A stretch of DNA of 64,000 nucleotides from Oreohelix idahoensis (taxonomy: Eukaryota; Mollusca; Gastropoda; Stylommatophora; Oreohelicidae), in the NCBI GenBank assembly GCA_024509875.1, contig JAMPIV010004267.1, positions 744,001-808,000 of the forward strand. Reading direction: 5' to 3'. Position numbers and translations under genes: made by a program. The notes beneath the pieces were generated by a model. That model had not been told where the DNA came from, did not search any database, and saw only the letters and a program-made list of their open reading frames with translations. Positions 8,933 through 19,865 of the stretch are shown piece after piece (positions within the stretch are counted from its first letter, which is position 1; every line of letters begins with the position of its first letter).

Positions 8933-11900
8933 CTACTCAAGTCCACTCCTCAAAGTTTCCTTCCCCCGGAATGTCTCCCATGCGCGCTTGAAAGAGCGTC
9001 GCCGCTTCTGACATTTTTGAAAGATTTCCTGTGATAGCGGTGGAATATCCCTGCCACTATCATCATCTTCGTCAGTTTTGGCGATCGTCAGGAGATGGTC
9101 GGAGGTTGGCACTGGTTTTTCCAAGTATCTCTTTAAGAGATTTAAATGGAAAACCTTCTCCTTTCCTTCAATAGAGATCTGGTAGTTAGCCTTAGAAATC
9201 TTTTTCAGGACGGTAAACGGCCCTTGCCATCCGATCTTCAGTTGGTTGTTCTCAGTAGGGAGTAACACCAAAACTTTCTCTCCTGCTTCCAGTTCTCTCT
9301 CTTCCGCGACTTTCCTGTATCGGTTAGCGTGCTTTGTGCGAGCTCGCTTAAAGTTAGTCGTTGCTAGGTCCCACCCTAGTTTCAACCTTTCCTTTAAAAC
9401 CGACACATATTTACTTGCTGAGACGACTGTCTCATCCGCCTTCTCGTCTGTCAGAGACTGAAGTAAGGCTTCAAGCGGGCCCTTAATGGGTCTGCCAAAT
9501 AAGAGTGTAGCTGGCGGAAATCCTGTGGAAGTATGAGGAGATTCTCTGTAGCCAAATAATGCTGCAGGAATACAGAGATCCCAATCTTCAGGTTTCACTT
9601 GTGCCAGCTTACTTAGCATCATGGTGAGGTTTCCATTAGCACGTTCCACGAGCCCATTTCCGGCCGGAGTATATGGCTTAGTGTGGATGTGCTGGGTCCT
9701 CAAGATCTTAACGATCTCATCCATCAACAGGTTTCGGTATGGAGATCCATTATCCGTCAACACTTGCTGAGGGAATCCCAACCGAGTGAAAATCTGCACG
9801 AGGGCTTCTGCGACATGCTTGGCATCTGCGCATGTTAGCGGGATAGCTTCTGCCCATAAAGTGCATGTATCGACTAAGGTCAGGATAAACCTGTTCCTTC
9901 TTTTAGTCCTTTCGAAAGGCCCTAAAATGTCGATCACAACCCGTTCGAATGGTGTTCCCATTATTGGCATTTCACCCATGTGGACTGGGGGGGTCCGTTG
10001 CTTGGGTGGTACACGTTGGCACTGGGCACAGGATTTGACATATCTGATAATATCAGTATTCACTCCTGGCCACCAATAATGAGTGGTTATACGTTGGTTT
10101 GTGGCGTTCTGTCCCATATGTCCGCTAAAGGGAAGAGAGTGCCCCATTTCTAGGATTTGGCTTCTGTACTGTTTCGGTACTAGGAGCTGGTTGTAACCTT
10201 GGTCAGGCTTGCCCGTTCTCCGATAAAGTACGCCATCCTCAGAAAAAATGTCCCCGTGCTGTTTGGGTTCCTTAGCCATGGGCAGTTTCCTAAAGCAGGG
10301 TGCCAAAGTAGGGTCCTTGTATTGCGCTTCTTTAAGTTCCATAGGTAACAAATTTGGCGCAGGCTCCCGTTCCTTCTTGGTTTGCCCTCTTGTAGTTACT
10401 GCTGCCACAATCGGCTCTTCCGGTTTCCCAATACACACGTATCTCCCGCCAAGTATGACTGGGTAGATGGGATCATCCATAACAGCCGCTTTGATCACAC
10501 CTCTGACAAAGTCAGAGTGTATCTCCACCAATGCGATGGGAAGCGCTGTAGGTGCATCACTCTTACGAACTCCACAAAGTTTGACGGTCTCTCCTGTCTC
10601 TTGACCGGGTTTAACCAGGTTTCTGGCAACAATGCAATCGTAAGAAAGCCCCGTGTCAAATAAGCAAGAAGTTTGAGAACCGTTCAAAATAACAATACCT
10701 CGCGTTGAGGGTCTATCCCCAAGAGGTTGGGAATCACTGTCAATAATTCCGCCTTGCGAGACTGTTAATAAGCATCCGATGCGTTTAGGCTCGGTGTGCT
10801 CGGTCTGATCATATGTCCCGTGCTCGGGGGTTCTCCCTTTGCCACCTTGTCCTTTCTGGCTACGCTGCCATGTAGGGCGGTCGGGTTGATCAGACTGTTT
10901 GGGGTGGTTGGGGTACTTGTTCTTGTAGAACTTGGATTTTTCAGGAGGGGGGTTTTGAGGTCCAGTTTCTCTGTGGTTGTTTTGGTTAGAAGCCTGAGAA
11001 GATTGCTCTAGGTTATGTTTTCGAAAATGCTCCTCTGTCGGTTTCCGCTTTGTGGCCGGTAGTTCAGCCAGCGCATTGTGATAACGCTCAGACTTTTCCA
11101 AAATGTCTTCAAGTTTTTCTGCCCCCTGCTCAGCGAGAAATCTCCGGGTATCAGCAGACAAAGTGTTCTTTATTTGTTCAGTTAGAACAAGTTCCTCAAG
11201 ACCTTCATAGGTAGAGGGGAGCTGCGAAAGCTCAAGGCACTTTGTTAGATATCCCTTAAGACGCGATGAGAACTGGTGAAAAGTTTCAGAATTCTCTTTC
11301 CGGCTGTTGCGAAACAGTTGCAAAAACTTGCGAGCGTTCATTTCAAAGCGCTCCAGTAACGCTTTCTTCAACACATCGTAGTCGTCTTGTTGGCTACTTT
11401 CCAGCTTAGAATAAACATCATAAGCAGAACCTTTTAGGGCCTGGGAAAGTTTCATATTCCAACGCGACCTCTCTAACCCGTACAGAGTTGCAATTTTCTC
11501 AAATTTTTCTAACCATGTGTCAATCTTCTCATTTGGACAAGGAAAAGATTCAAGAGTGAAAGACATAGCATTTAGTTGAAGAGATTGAGTGTTAGCAGGG
11601 TCAGTTAAGGAAGAATGAGGAGAAGACTCTCCATTGCTGGAGGTAGAGGCAGCCCCACGCCTTTGGAATTCCAGAGTTTTAAGAGCTAACTCATGCTGTC
11701 TCTCTTTCTCTCTTTCCTCATGCTGCATCCTGCGAATTTCCATTTCCTCGTCCATCTTCTTCTGCTGTAATAGCCGGTCTTCCGCTTCTTTCCTCTCCGC
11801 TGCTTCTTTTTCCTCTTTAGCTTCAGCTGCTTTCCTCTCCGCATCATATCTCTCAAGTTCGTCCCTGACAAAAGCTTTCGCTTCCTCTCCTTCCAGTCCC

Positions 11901-11953
11901 TCCTCTCTCGCTTCGTCCCTGAGGAGTTGTCTAAGCTTTGCCCTCTCGGCCAT
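8933..11953 (-). CDS. E1 Gag-protease-integrase polyprotein (1006 aa), no RT
   Basis: Intact single-frame polyprotein. Residues 1-100 form a highly charged E/K/R-rich helix. About 130-300 is a capsid with a SCAN-like C-terminal half (ETFHQFSSRL, LVLTEQI, RFLAEQGAEKL). No CCHC knuckle follows, unlike E2 and E3. The protease has LFDTG at 432-435 and ILGGR at 500-504. The integrase has H605/H612/C642/C645, the catalytic triad D675, D734, E770 with D-35-E spacing, and a GPF module (GWQGPF, about 908-913). The protein then diverges from its relatives and stops at 1006, exactly where E2-E5 continue into RT. The start MAERAKL matches the MAE starts of E2 and E3. All visible integrase residues are present, so it could process and integrate cDNA, but it cannot make cDNA itself. 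Confidence 0.9.
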   Translation of the reverse strand: MAERAKLRQLLRDEAREEGLEGEEAKAFVRDELERYDAERKAAEAKEEKEAAERKEAEDRLLQQKKMDEEMEIRRMQHEEREKERQHELALKTLEFQRRGAASTSSNGESSPHSSLTDPANTQSLQLNAMSFTLESFPCPNEKIDTWLEKFEKIATLYGLERSRWNMKLSQALKGSAYDVYSKLESSQQDDYDVLKKALLERFEMNARKFLQLFRNSRKENSETFHQFSSRLKGYLTKCLELSQLPSTYEGLEELVLTEQIKNTLSADTRRFLAEQGAEKLEDILEKSERYHNALAELPATKRKPTEEHFRKHNLEQSSQASNQNNHRETGPQNPPPEKSKFYKNKYPNHPKQSDQPDRPTWQRSQKGQGGKGRTPEHGTYDQTEHTEPKRIGCLLTVSQGGIIDSDSQPLGDRPSTRGIVILNGSQTSCLFDTGLSYDCIVARNLVKPGQETGETVKLCGVRKSDAPTALPIALVEIHSDFVRGVIKAAVMDDPIYPVILGGRYVCIGKPEEPIVAAVTTRGQTKKEREPAPNLLPMELKEAQYKDPTLAPCFRKLPMAKEPKQHGDIFSEDGVLYRRTGKPDQGYNQLLVPKQYRSQILEMGHSLPFSGHMGQNATNQRITTHYWWPGVNTDIIRYVKSCAQCQRVPPKQRTPPVHMGEMPIMGTPFERVVIDILGPFERTKRRNRFILTLVDTCTLWAEAIPLTCADAKHVAEALVQIFTRLGFPQQVLTDNGSPYRNLLMDEIVKILRTQHIHTKPYTPAGNGLVERANGNLTMMLSKLAQVKPEDWDLCIPAALFGYRESPHTSTGFPPATLLFGRPIKGPLEALLQSLTDEKADETVVSASKYVSVLKERLKLGWDLATTNFKRARTKHANRYRKVAEERELEAGEKVLVLLPTENNQLKIGWQGPFTVLKKISKANYQISIEGKEKVFHLNLLKRYLEKPVPTSDHLLTIAKTDEDDDSGRDIPPLSQEIFQKCQKRRRSFKRAWETFRGKETLRSGLE

Positions 11954-12619
11954 ATTAGGTCAATGACTGAGACTAGTGGAGAAAGAAAATAGGAAAAAGG
12001 ATACACTGGTTCCTACCACTTACGAGAAAAAAAAATTACCAAAAATCAAAAGATGATATCCTTAACCCTGGGATACCTCCTCCAAAGTAAAATCTAACTA
12101 TCGCTGCTATTATCGGCAATAAAGCACTTAATGCAAAACACGACTACGCCAACTAAATGGTAGTTAAGATTACTTCTGAAAAATAAGTTGCTACAGTGGA
12201 AAAGCAAAAGAATATTGCAAACATTAAAGAGAAAAATAATCCCTTAATTTTTAAAAAATCCACTATAAGTTCGCCCCTGAAGTCAGATCGGGTAAGGGAG
12301 GGAATTAATCTGGACAAAAAGTCCGAAACACACTCCTTAACTTAGTTCAAACGCCGTTCTGCCTCAGTACCCAGTGAATGTTATACACTCACCACTTTAC
12401 CAGCATTTAGTATTACAATCAGCAGTTAACATATATCCCGACAAATCAACCTGTAACCAAAATGTATATTATTCAAAGATGCTGTGGAAAAAAAAACTTA
12501 TTAGTTTGTGTGGTCAGCACGCCCGTAAACAGATCGCTAGTCTAGGGGGTAATTATTTTTAAAGATATAACAACTCACAAGACATCACACTCTTACTCTA
12601 TATCAGAATACAGAATCTT

Positions 12620-12647
12620 AAGTTCAAAATCCAGATAGACGAGTCCA
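12620..12647 (-). other. E1 second PBS-like segment
   Basis: A direct-repeat relative of the proximal segment: aagttcaaaatcc running to gacgagtcca, ending in a proper CCA. Both are followed on the plus strand by a ttgtcgta block, which suggests a small tandem duplication at the LTR edge. Confidence 0.4.
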
Positions 12648-12674
12648 CGTTTGTCGTACTCGTCTTCCTATTCT

Positions 12675-12702
12675 AAGTTCAAAGACCGGAAACGAGCCCT
12701 CA
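12675..12702 (-). other. E1 primer-binding-site-like segment, proximal
   Basis: Two bases inside the 5' LTR. On the plus strand it reads like a tRNA 3' end: aagttcaaagacc (T-arm-like) running to gccctca. The final CCA is imperfect (tca), so the site may be mutated. Confidence 0.45.
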
Positions 12703-12704
12703 TT

Positions 12705-15344
12705 TGTCGTAGATTTCCGATAGGAGAATTAAGACTAGGTTTGGTCCCTTCTGAATAGGTTTGAATAGGTGATAGACTCAGTGAGAGTTAGTGAAAGGTA
12801 ATAGAATTTCCACACACGTGAGATGATAGATTTTGATATAGTGGCTGTCTCTGAAAGCGAAAAGAATTCTTCTCTCTCTCACCTATCTTCTACAACAGTT
12901 GTTACAGCGTCAGACAGACTACACCAATATACATATTACGTATATTTCTATCACTCACAGGCACGCACATACACGTGACGACAGGTAAACACACAGACGT
13001 GGGAAAACTATAACAATGATATATATATTATCTAGAACGAGCTGACCAAACACGATTATTAAGTTCAAGAGCGATTTTAATATCAGGAAAAATCGGCTCA
13101 CAACATCAAAGAAAGTACATCAAGGAAAATACATATACACATAGTCACAAAACTTCAAGGAAATGTTGCAAGGATGATAGCCCCGTTATGGTGTTAACTC
13201 TAGGTTTAGCCCGGCCCCGTTAAGAGAACAGATGATGGCGCCCGAGTCACAGATACATAGGGTTTGAGTCTAAGAGTTTTTCTTTGTTTTATCTCGTAAT
13301 TATATGCACAGAGTTTGAAAAAAATCTGATTTAACCTAAGACAAAAAACACAAGAACTCTAGCCTTAGCAACAAATTATGCAGATTGGAAAAAAGAAAAA
13401 ATTAGGACAGCAACAGGGTGTCAAAGATATAATAGTGAAAATATCACTCAGACCAGCGTACACTCATTCATTCCGCCATGGCTTCTCATTCAGGTACTCA
13501 CGACTTTGCTCGCTGCCTCTTGGAACACACTGATTTTAGATCTTTACACAGACTCAAAAAAAAATGCAGTCTTCTGCCAAGAAGTCCCCAGTTCCAAAAG
13601 ACGTATTTAACTCGGAGTCTCCGGGAACGACTACTTGGGTGTGCAAATTTGTTCAAATGTCTGATTAAGTCACCTAACAATTATTCCAGGCGCGGGAGTT
13701 AGCAGAGCACAGTGTCAATGGCGTAGGTTTCTAGAAATGATGAATGTCAGGTCGGTGCCTTCCCTCAGTATAGGATTCACTTTAGTCACACCACAGATTT
13801 GTCCACAAATAATATATATAGATAGTCGGGAAATGTTAGTTAATACTTGAAGTATTTCGCGCCACCAGGCAGAAAGATTACGTAGAGTTTTTCTAGAAGA
13901 AATTTTAGATCTAGCTCCAAGGTCCAGTATTTATCATTACAGTCTTTGAAAAACCCGTTATTGGGATATTAGTATTTCTGTCTAACTTGCACCGTCAGAT
14001 CAGTGTTACTTGAGAAAACCCACGTGGTTCAAAATAAGGACTGTCTATTTCTTCACAAGTATGGAAACTACTACTAGGTGCTGGTAAAGTTAGGGTCACC
14101 CCAAAACTTTCACTGTGTGGAGGAAAAATAACACATATAATATAATAAACAGAATCTGAACTGGTTATAACTTACATTTAAACTTGCAAGCAGAGAGCTT
14201 TGCTTATCATTTAAACTTCCCGTGACGTAAGTTATAATTAAAAATCAGCAATCCTAATGAATTAGGAACACGTGCGTATTCCGTCACCATTCATGAGGCT
14301 CGATTCTAGAGTTTATACGTTAGTTTAGAAAAATACACTCGACTGAGTATTAGCAGTTAAATTAAATTCATAAATAGCTACAATTGCCGTTATAAGCTAG
14401 AAATTAAATTTTTAGTCTGCTTTCCACTGAATGCTTCCCTAGAAAATATAATAGCCTACCACTTTATTTCTCTTCTGCGCTAAAGAAATAGATTAAAATG
14501 AATTAAGCGATTTAACACTTTAACACTCACAAAATCTATATATCTATCATATTAATTACCTCAACCACAGAATTACAGGTAGTCGCACAACTTAAGAATA
14601 AAAATGCTGAAAATATTTCTGGAAGTCTAGAAGTTCGACAAATTGCCGAAACAAACTGAGATCTTCGCTAACAGCTATTCTGTTTACGAGCAACCTATCA
14701 CTGTGAGTCTATGAGCGAGAATGAAATTAAAGTTTCAAACTTGGCCAATATCTTAAAATCAGACAAAGGGCCCAAACTTATTTCGCCAAGCGAAATTATC
14801 TCCCCTACTCCCAACATTTACGTCCGCTTAACGCGTGTCGTAACTGTCACCTACTGACCACGATGTACGCGTGTCAGTTTCAAATCCCAGACAGCCTGAC
14901 TCCATTGCAGGGCAGTTTTCACACTACAGCTGACCATGGCCCACCGTGAGCGCCGTGTCAGTTTGGGATTTTCCAGACAAATGTCTGGATACTGACCGGT
15001 GCAGATGTAAAGTATCACACCTCACCGGGACTTATGCCGAGAAGAAGCTCGCGCGCTCGGTGAGAATGTAGACGATTTGCTACGTCCTGTGTTCAGCGAA
15101 CCGACTTATCACGCCTTCTGACGCCCTGCAGCCCTGACATCTACGTAATATCGTCCTAGCGCGATTCTCAGTTTTGAGAAAGAAACAGGTAAAGTTTGCG
15201 AATTATATGAAAATAATATTCGCAAAACGAATGGATGAAAAATATACGGGAAAAATGAAATACAGAGATAATAAAAGAGAGAATTTGGGTGAACGAATAG
15301 GAAGAAGATGTAGGAAATTAAATGAATATAAACCCTATGTGACA
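12705..15344 (-). repeat. E1 5' LTR (right copy)
   Basis: 2640 bp, TG...CA. It contains about 146 bp (near 12810-12955) that is missing from the left copy and is otherwise nearly identical to it. Confidence 0.9.
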
Positions 15345-15360
15345 ATGACATAGAAGAACG

Positions 15361-15434
15361 TGACAGGAGGACTTGGCATGTGTTTGTTGAAGGCCTATGC
15401 TCCTTTGGGAGTGGAGGGTAGGCCTAATGAATGA
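15361..15434 (+). mobile_element. 74-bp 5'-truncated LINE stub with TSD
   Basis: This matches the last codons and 3' tail of the LINE at 1-398 (for example acttggcatgtgtttgttga) with a few differences. It is flanked by an 11-bp direct repeat, atagaagaacg, at 15350-15360 and 15435-15445. It is therefore an independent, extremely truncated target-primed insertion, not a deletion remnant. It starts right beside the E1 TSD. Confidence 0.8.
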
Positions 15435-15445
15435 ATAGAAGAACG

Positions 15446-15628
15446 CATTCCACAGTTCTTTGTAACACCGACAAGTTCTGCTAACTGCTTGGTTTCCCTC
15501 ATGGACTATGTGCCCGTTTTGTAATTTGTTGAACAGATGGCATTTGAGTCTGCAGAGACTCAGTCTGAAGATTTATAACTTGGTCTATTCTTGGCAAAAA
15601 TGCTTTTTTTAATATCTAACTCTGGGGG
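15446..15628. other. Spacer between the LINE stub and E2
   Basis: No recognisable coding or transposon sequence. The last 5 bp before E2 (15629-15633, ttctc) are its TSD. Confidence 0.4.
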
Positions 15629-15633
15629 TTCTC

Positions 15634-17732
15634 TGTAGTGAAATTGACAGAGATACAACGGTAAAATACCTCCAAAGATAACATTTAAGGATAAAAACAT
15701 AATGCGTAGGCTGCTGATGTACATGATCGCCCAGACCGCGGGTCATCACCCTCCATAAAAATTGACTCGCTAGACAGGAGGGGAACGGCGGATCAAAAAG
15801 GAAAAAAATATGACTGGAAAGATTGCGTGAGACTAGAAAGGCTAAGGAGACGCAATTGGGGGGAAAACGGAGAAAAGTCACGTTTCCCAAGTTGACATAA
15901 AAAGTAAGCAACTCGACAGAAGGGACCATAGATATGTTACGCCACAGTCATTTATTGGACGCTTTTGCAATACCAAGCCCTTGATTTGAATTCAGCGGCT
16001 AAAACGCAGATGTTTGGAATATTACAAAATTTAAAAAGTACTTTTTTTCTTAATATTAATGTTAGGAATATAAAAATTAGCTGGCCGGATGGCCCATTCT
16101 GAGCAGTGAACTAATATGGTCTTAATTTTACAGACGGATAGATAATATTGAAGATAATGACAAAAGACAGTGTTGTTCACATCATCGACAGACTGTATTG
16201 AATCTAAAAGTGTCGCTATTTTGCACAAAAAAACACGACCTCGAGACGCAGGTGTTCAAATTTACTTAGTATGGAGGAGAGGGTTTTTGGGTGGTAGCTG
16301 TGTCTAAAAATAACTTTTAACGACAAAATTTTGGAGGGGAGAGAAAGGTTGGTTCAAAAATCAAGTACATTTTTGTAGAAACACAAGTAGAGACGGACAG
16401 ACTAACAGATAACCATCCATACTTGACTGAAGCATGACTGAAATGACTTTATGGTAGGAAATTTGAAATTCAAATAAACCTAGGCAGTGATTGGCCACAG
16501 ACAATCATATCATTAGCGCTCAGACGCGAAAGTAGATTGAAATTATTTCCTTATATATTTTGAATATTGTTTCATGTTCGAGTGATTTGATACTGCCATA
16601 TCGAAATCTAGCCTTACAAACAAGTAGGGATTTGCTCTAGACCCCCTGCCCAAGTCAGGGTCTAGGGACCAACAATGTACATAAACTCCAGCAAGGGTTA
16701 GGCAAGACAGATCAAGTGTTGAGAATAATGAAACATATTACCTATCCTCTTTTAGGGCAGAAAACTAATAAATATTTTTCAGAATCTATAGTCTGGGAGG
16801 ATCTATCTGATGTAAACCCACCATGGTAAATGTGCTGTTTGGTCAGAGAGATCTGACCTGTCTGTATGATGTGGTTGTTGTGTCAGTGTTGTGTCCAGAC
16901 GTGGGTAGAGAATAGATTTTGACACATGGCCCATACTTTGCTTGCAGAGCTGTGAGTTTCTGTTGTCAACAAAGCAGTGTCTATTCAGTTGGTGACTTTA
17001 CTCGAGTGTATCTGTGCAGTACTTGTGACAGAGACCACCATTATTGCCCGCCAGCACGGAGAGGTGGGACCACCTGATTTCAGCACCAGAGCTACAACTA
17101 CAAGATGAGTGAGCCTCTGGTCTGCTGGACATTCACCAACGCTGTGTAGTTACTAATATCCCCATAAAAATTCCCACCATTTTCTGGACACTGTGTAGTC
17201 AAGATAGACAGGTGTGATGAGGCCACCCCAACAGCACAAACATTAACTATCCTCCCAAGTAGATGACTACTAGAACATTTTAATAAAACTAACTAGTATA
17301 GTACATATATATGCACACTATTGCATTTATGATATAATATTCCATGCATTTCTTTCATAATCTCTAAATCCTTTTAAGTTCTGGTCAACCTAAAAAATTG
17401 ATCCAGAACAAAATAAATGTAATATAATTTTATCAAAAAATTTTACACACGTGAGTTAGTTCAGTGTATTTTAACATTTATTAATATTATTAGTCTTGTT
17501 AATTATCTGTGGGTATATCTATAACCTATTACACCACACTACATATCATAACCCTAGACACTTTACGTAGCCACATTCATTAAAAAAAAAATTAAGTGTG
17601 AGGTCGTAGTGGTAGCAAGAAAGGCCTTCTGACAATTCTCAACTACATTTTATCTCAGGAGCCTTCACAGCTGGCCTCATACAATTACATTTAGTAATAT
17701 CACCATCATACAATACCATCAACACCACTACA
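15634..17732 (+). repeat. E2 5' LTR
   Basis: 2099 bp, TG...CA, nearly identical to the 3' LTR apart from the segment of about 158 bp missing after 16530. Confidence 0.9.
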
Positions 17733-17737
17733 TAAAT

Positions 17738-17755
17738 TGGGGTCTTGTCCAGGGA
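17738..17755 (+). other. E2 primer binding site (candidate)
   Basis: tggggtcttgtccaggga begins 5 bases after the LTR. Its complement ends in CCA, as a tRNA 3' end would. The 5-base offset is slightly large, so the call is tentative. Confidence 0.5.
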
Positions 17756-17999
17756 TAATTAGCCCAACAGTAATATTAGGATCTCCTGGTGGGAGAAATA
17801 AAAGTAGGGAAATAAATTGTAAAATTCCCTTTAAAATTAAAAGTGTCCCTGCAGATAAAAGTTGGTGAATCTTCACAGCCAGTAATAATTAATTAGTTTA
17901 CTGGTTGGTTAGAATTAGTTAGACTATAGTCATAAGAAGTACTTAGTGTATTTACTGGTTAGAGATTTAGCTTGTATATTATTATATTGTCTAAAAAGT

Positions 18000-19865
18000 A
18001 TGGCGGAGCTGGCAAAATTTAGATCAGCTGCTGTGCTCACCGCGAAGGAGATGGGAATGGATGGTCAAATTTTAATTCAATATGTAACGGCTGAATGTGA
18101 TAAATATATTGAACGGGAAGAAAGGAGATTAGAAATTGAGGCTGATAGAGAAATTAAGAGGCTGCAGATTGAGGCAGAAGAAAAACGACAGCAAAGGGAG
18201 GCAGAAGAAAAACGACAGCAAAGGGAGGCAGAAGAAAAAAGGTTGACTGCCGAAAGGGAGGCAGAAGATAGAAGGTTGCAAAGGGAGCACGAATTACGAC
18301 TAAGGGAGCTGGAATTACAAGGCCAGGCTCCTGAAAATGGTGCCAGCCCTTTTGCCTCAGATGCTACGCCCAGTCTGGGAGCCTCAAACTCAGCTATGGG
18401 GTTTCATTTAGACCATTTTGTTGAAAAAGACGATGACATAGAGGGGTACCTAGGACGTTTTGAGTTATTAGCTACTACATATGGGTTAGAGAGAGAGAGG
18501 TGGAGCTTAAAGCTATCACAGGGATTGAGAGGTACTTCTTATGAAGTATTTGCCAAAATGAACAGGGAAGACCAAGACAATTATGACATGTTAAAGCAGG
18601 CTTTGTTATTAAGGTACGAGAAGAATGGTGAATTTTATCGTAAGAAATTTAGAAATGCCAAACTGTTGTCTGGGGAGACATACCACCAATTCTCGGCTAG
18701 ACTAGAAACCTATTTGGAGAAATGGACGGCTCTGGGGAAGACCCAAGATCTTAAAGAAATGATCATGATTGAGCAATTGAGAGAGTCCATGGCTCCAGAC
18801 ATGAGAAAATTTCTCATGGAACAAGGTGCAGAGAAGTTGGGGGAAATTTTAAATGTTGCTGAGAGGTATCAGGCAGCCCAGGCAGAGGTAAGTGGTGCTA
18901 AGAAGAAGCACATAGACAGTTTTAAAGCTCCACAGCAATTTAATAAATTTGATAATAGAGAGCAGGGAAATAAAGGTAGGACAAACTTTGAGCGGCCAAG
19001 AAATGACTATCGCGACAGAAACTCACAGTTCAATGACCAAAAGTTCAATGAAAGAAAACCGTTGAACCAAGGAAAAAGATGGTGTAAATGGTGCAAGAAG
19101 GATAACCATAACACCGAATTTTGTAGAAGGAAACCTTCAAACATTGCTGCAATGAAGTCGGGGACGCAAAGATTAAAGGTTAATCCTAAGGGACAACAGG
19201 AACCTTATCACCCCCCAGTTTGTGAGGATGTTATTTGTAATGGGGTCACCATAAGGTGCCTTTATGATACAGGTTTGGATTATGATTCAGTTGTGAAGTC
19301 TAGCCTAGTGGACCCAAGTCAGTATACCACAGAAACAGTGGAAATACAAGGGGCGACTAAGGACATACCACTCATGACACTTCCCATCGCAAGGATAACG
19401 GTGAAAACTCGCTATGTGGAAGGAGAAATCAGAGCAGCAGTGATAGATGAACCAATCTACCCTCTGATATTGGGGTGTAGATACGTCTTCTTGGGGAATC
19501 CCGAGAAACCTGTGATCATGGCGACAGTGCAGACCAGGTCACAGAAGAAGGAGGAAGAAGGTGAACCTATAAATGCTCATCCAGAGGAGATGAGGAAGGC
19601 GCAGGCTGAGGATAGGACACTCAAGCCCTGTTTTAAAAAATTGCCCAAATGCCACACACCTCCGAGCAAGGGGGAATATTTCATGAAGAACAAACTCTTA
19701 TACAGGAAGGCCGGAACTGGAACAAATGGTCACAACCAGCTGGTTCTTCCCACTTCATATAGAGATAAAGTGATGGAACTCGGGCATGCGATTCCCTTCA
19801 GTGGTCACATGGGGATCAGCGCCACAGGACAGCGTATAGCTTGTCATTACTCTGGCCAGGGATAA
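18000..19865 (+). CDS. E2 Gag-protease and start of integrase (frameshifted end)
   Basis: The start at 18000 (MAELAKF) is preferred over the upstream in-frame ATG at 17946 because E1 and E3 also begin MAE. An E/R-rich charged helix follows, with the unit EEKRQQREA repeated. Next come the capsid with SCAN-like features (GETYHQFSARLETYLEKW, MIEQL, RKFLMEQGAEKL, AERYQAA), a perfect CX2CX4HX4C zinc knuckle at about 19083-19124, and a protease with LYDTG near 19262 and LILGCRY. The integrase zinc domain begins (HAIPFSGHMG) but the frame breaks near 19851. There this copy is one base short relative to the aligned E3 sequence and runs into a stop. Gag and Pol are in one frame with no gag-pol frameshift. 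Confidence 0.85.
   Translation: MAELAKFRSAAVLTAKEMGMDGQILIQYVTAECDKYIEREERRLEIEADREIKRLQIEAEEKRQQREAEEKRQQREAEEKRLTAEREAEDRRLQREHELRLRELELQGQAPENGASPFASDATPSLGASNSAMGFHLDHFVEKDDDIEGYLGRFELLATTYGLERERWSLKLSQGLRGTSYEVFAKMNREDQDNYDMLKQALLLRYEKNGEFYRKKFRNAKLLSGETYHQFSARLETYLEKWTALGKTQDLKEMIMIEQLRESMAPDMRKFLMEQGAEKLGEILNVAERYQAAQAEVSGAKKKHIDSFKAPQQFNKFDNREQGNKGRTNFERPRNDYRDRNSQFNDQKFNERKPLNQGKRWCKWCKKDNHNTEFCRRKPSNIAAMKSGTQRLKVNPKGQQEPYHPPVCEDVICNGVTIRCLYDTGLDYDSVVKSSLVDPSQYTTETVEIQGATKDIPLMTLPIARITVKTRYVEGEIRAAVIDEPIYPLILGCRYVFLGNPEKPVIMATVQTRSQKKEEEGEPINAHPEEMRKAQAEDRTLKPCFKKLPKCHTPPSKGEYFMKNKLLYRKAGTGTNGHNQLVLPTSYRDKVMELGHAIPFSGHMGISATGQRIACHYSGQG

Larger units (their letters stand above)
11954..12704 (-). 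other. E1 leader (5' UTR)
   Basis: About 750 bp of AT-rich sequence between the 5' LTR and the Gag start, with no substantial ORF. Its first 100 bases hold the PBS-like segments. Confidence 0.6.
6312..15344 (-). mobile_element. E1: complete LTR retrotransposon lacking RT/RNase H
   Basis: Two long near-identical direct repeats (6312-8805 and 12705-15344), each beginning TG and ending CA, flank the element. The 5-bp duplication atgac (6307-6311 and 15345-15349) is an exact target-site duplication, so both outer ends are intact. Coding is on the minus strand; the right LTR is therefore the 5' LTR. A G-rich polypurine tract abuts the left LTR and PBS-like sequence lies 2 bp inside the right LTR. 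The single ORF encodes Gag, protease and integrase only. The 127 bp between its stop and the 3' LTR cannot hold RT-RNase H. The LTRs differ by few substitutions plus one indel of about 146 bp, so the insertion is recent. Confidence 0.9.
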
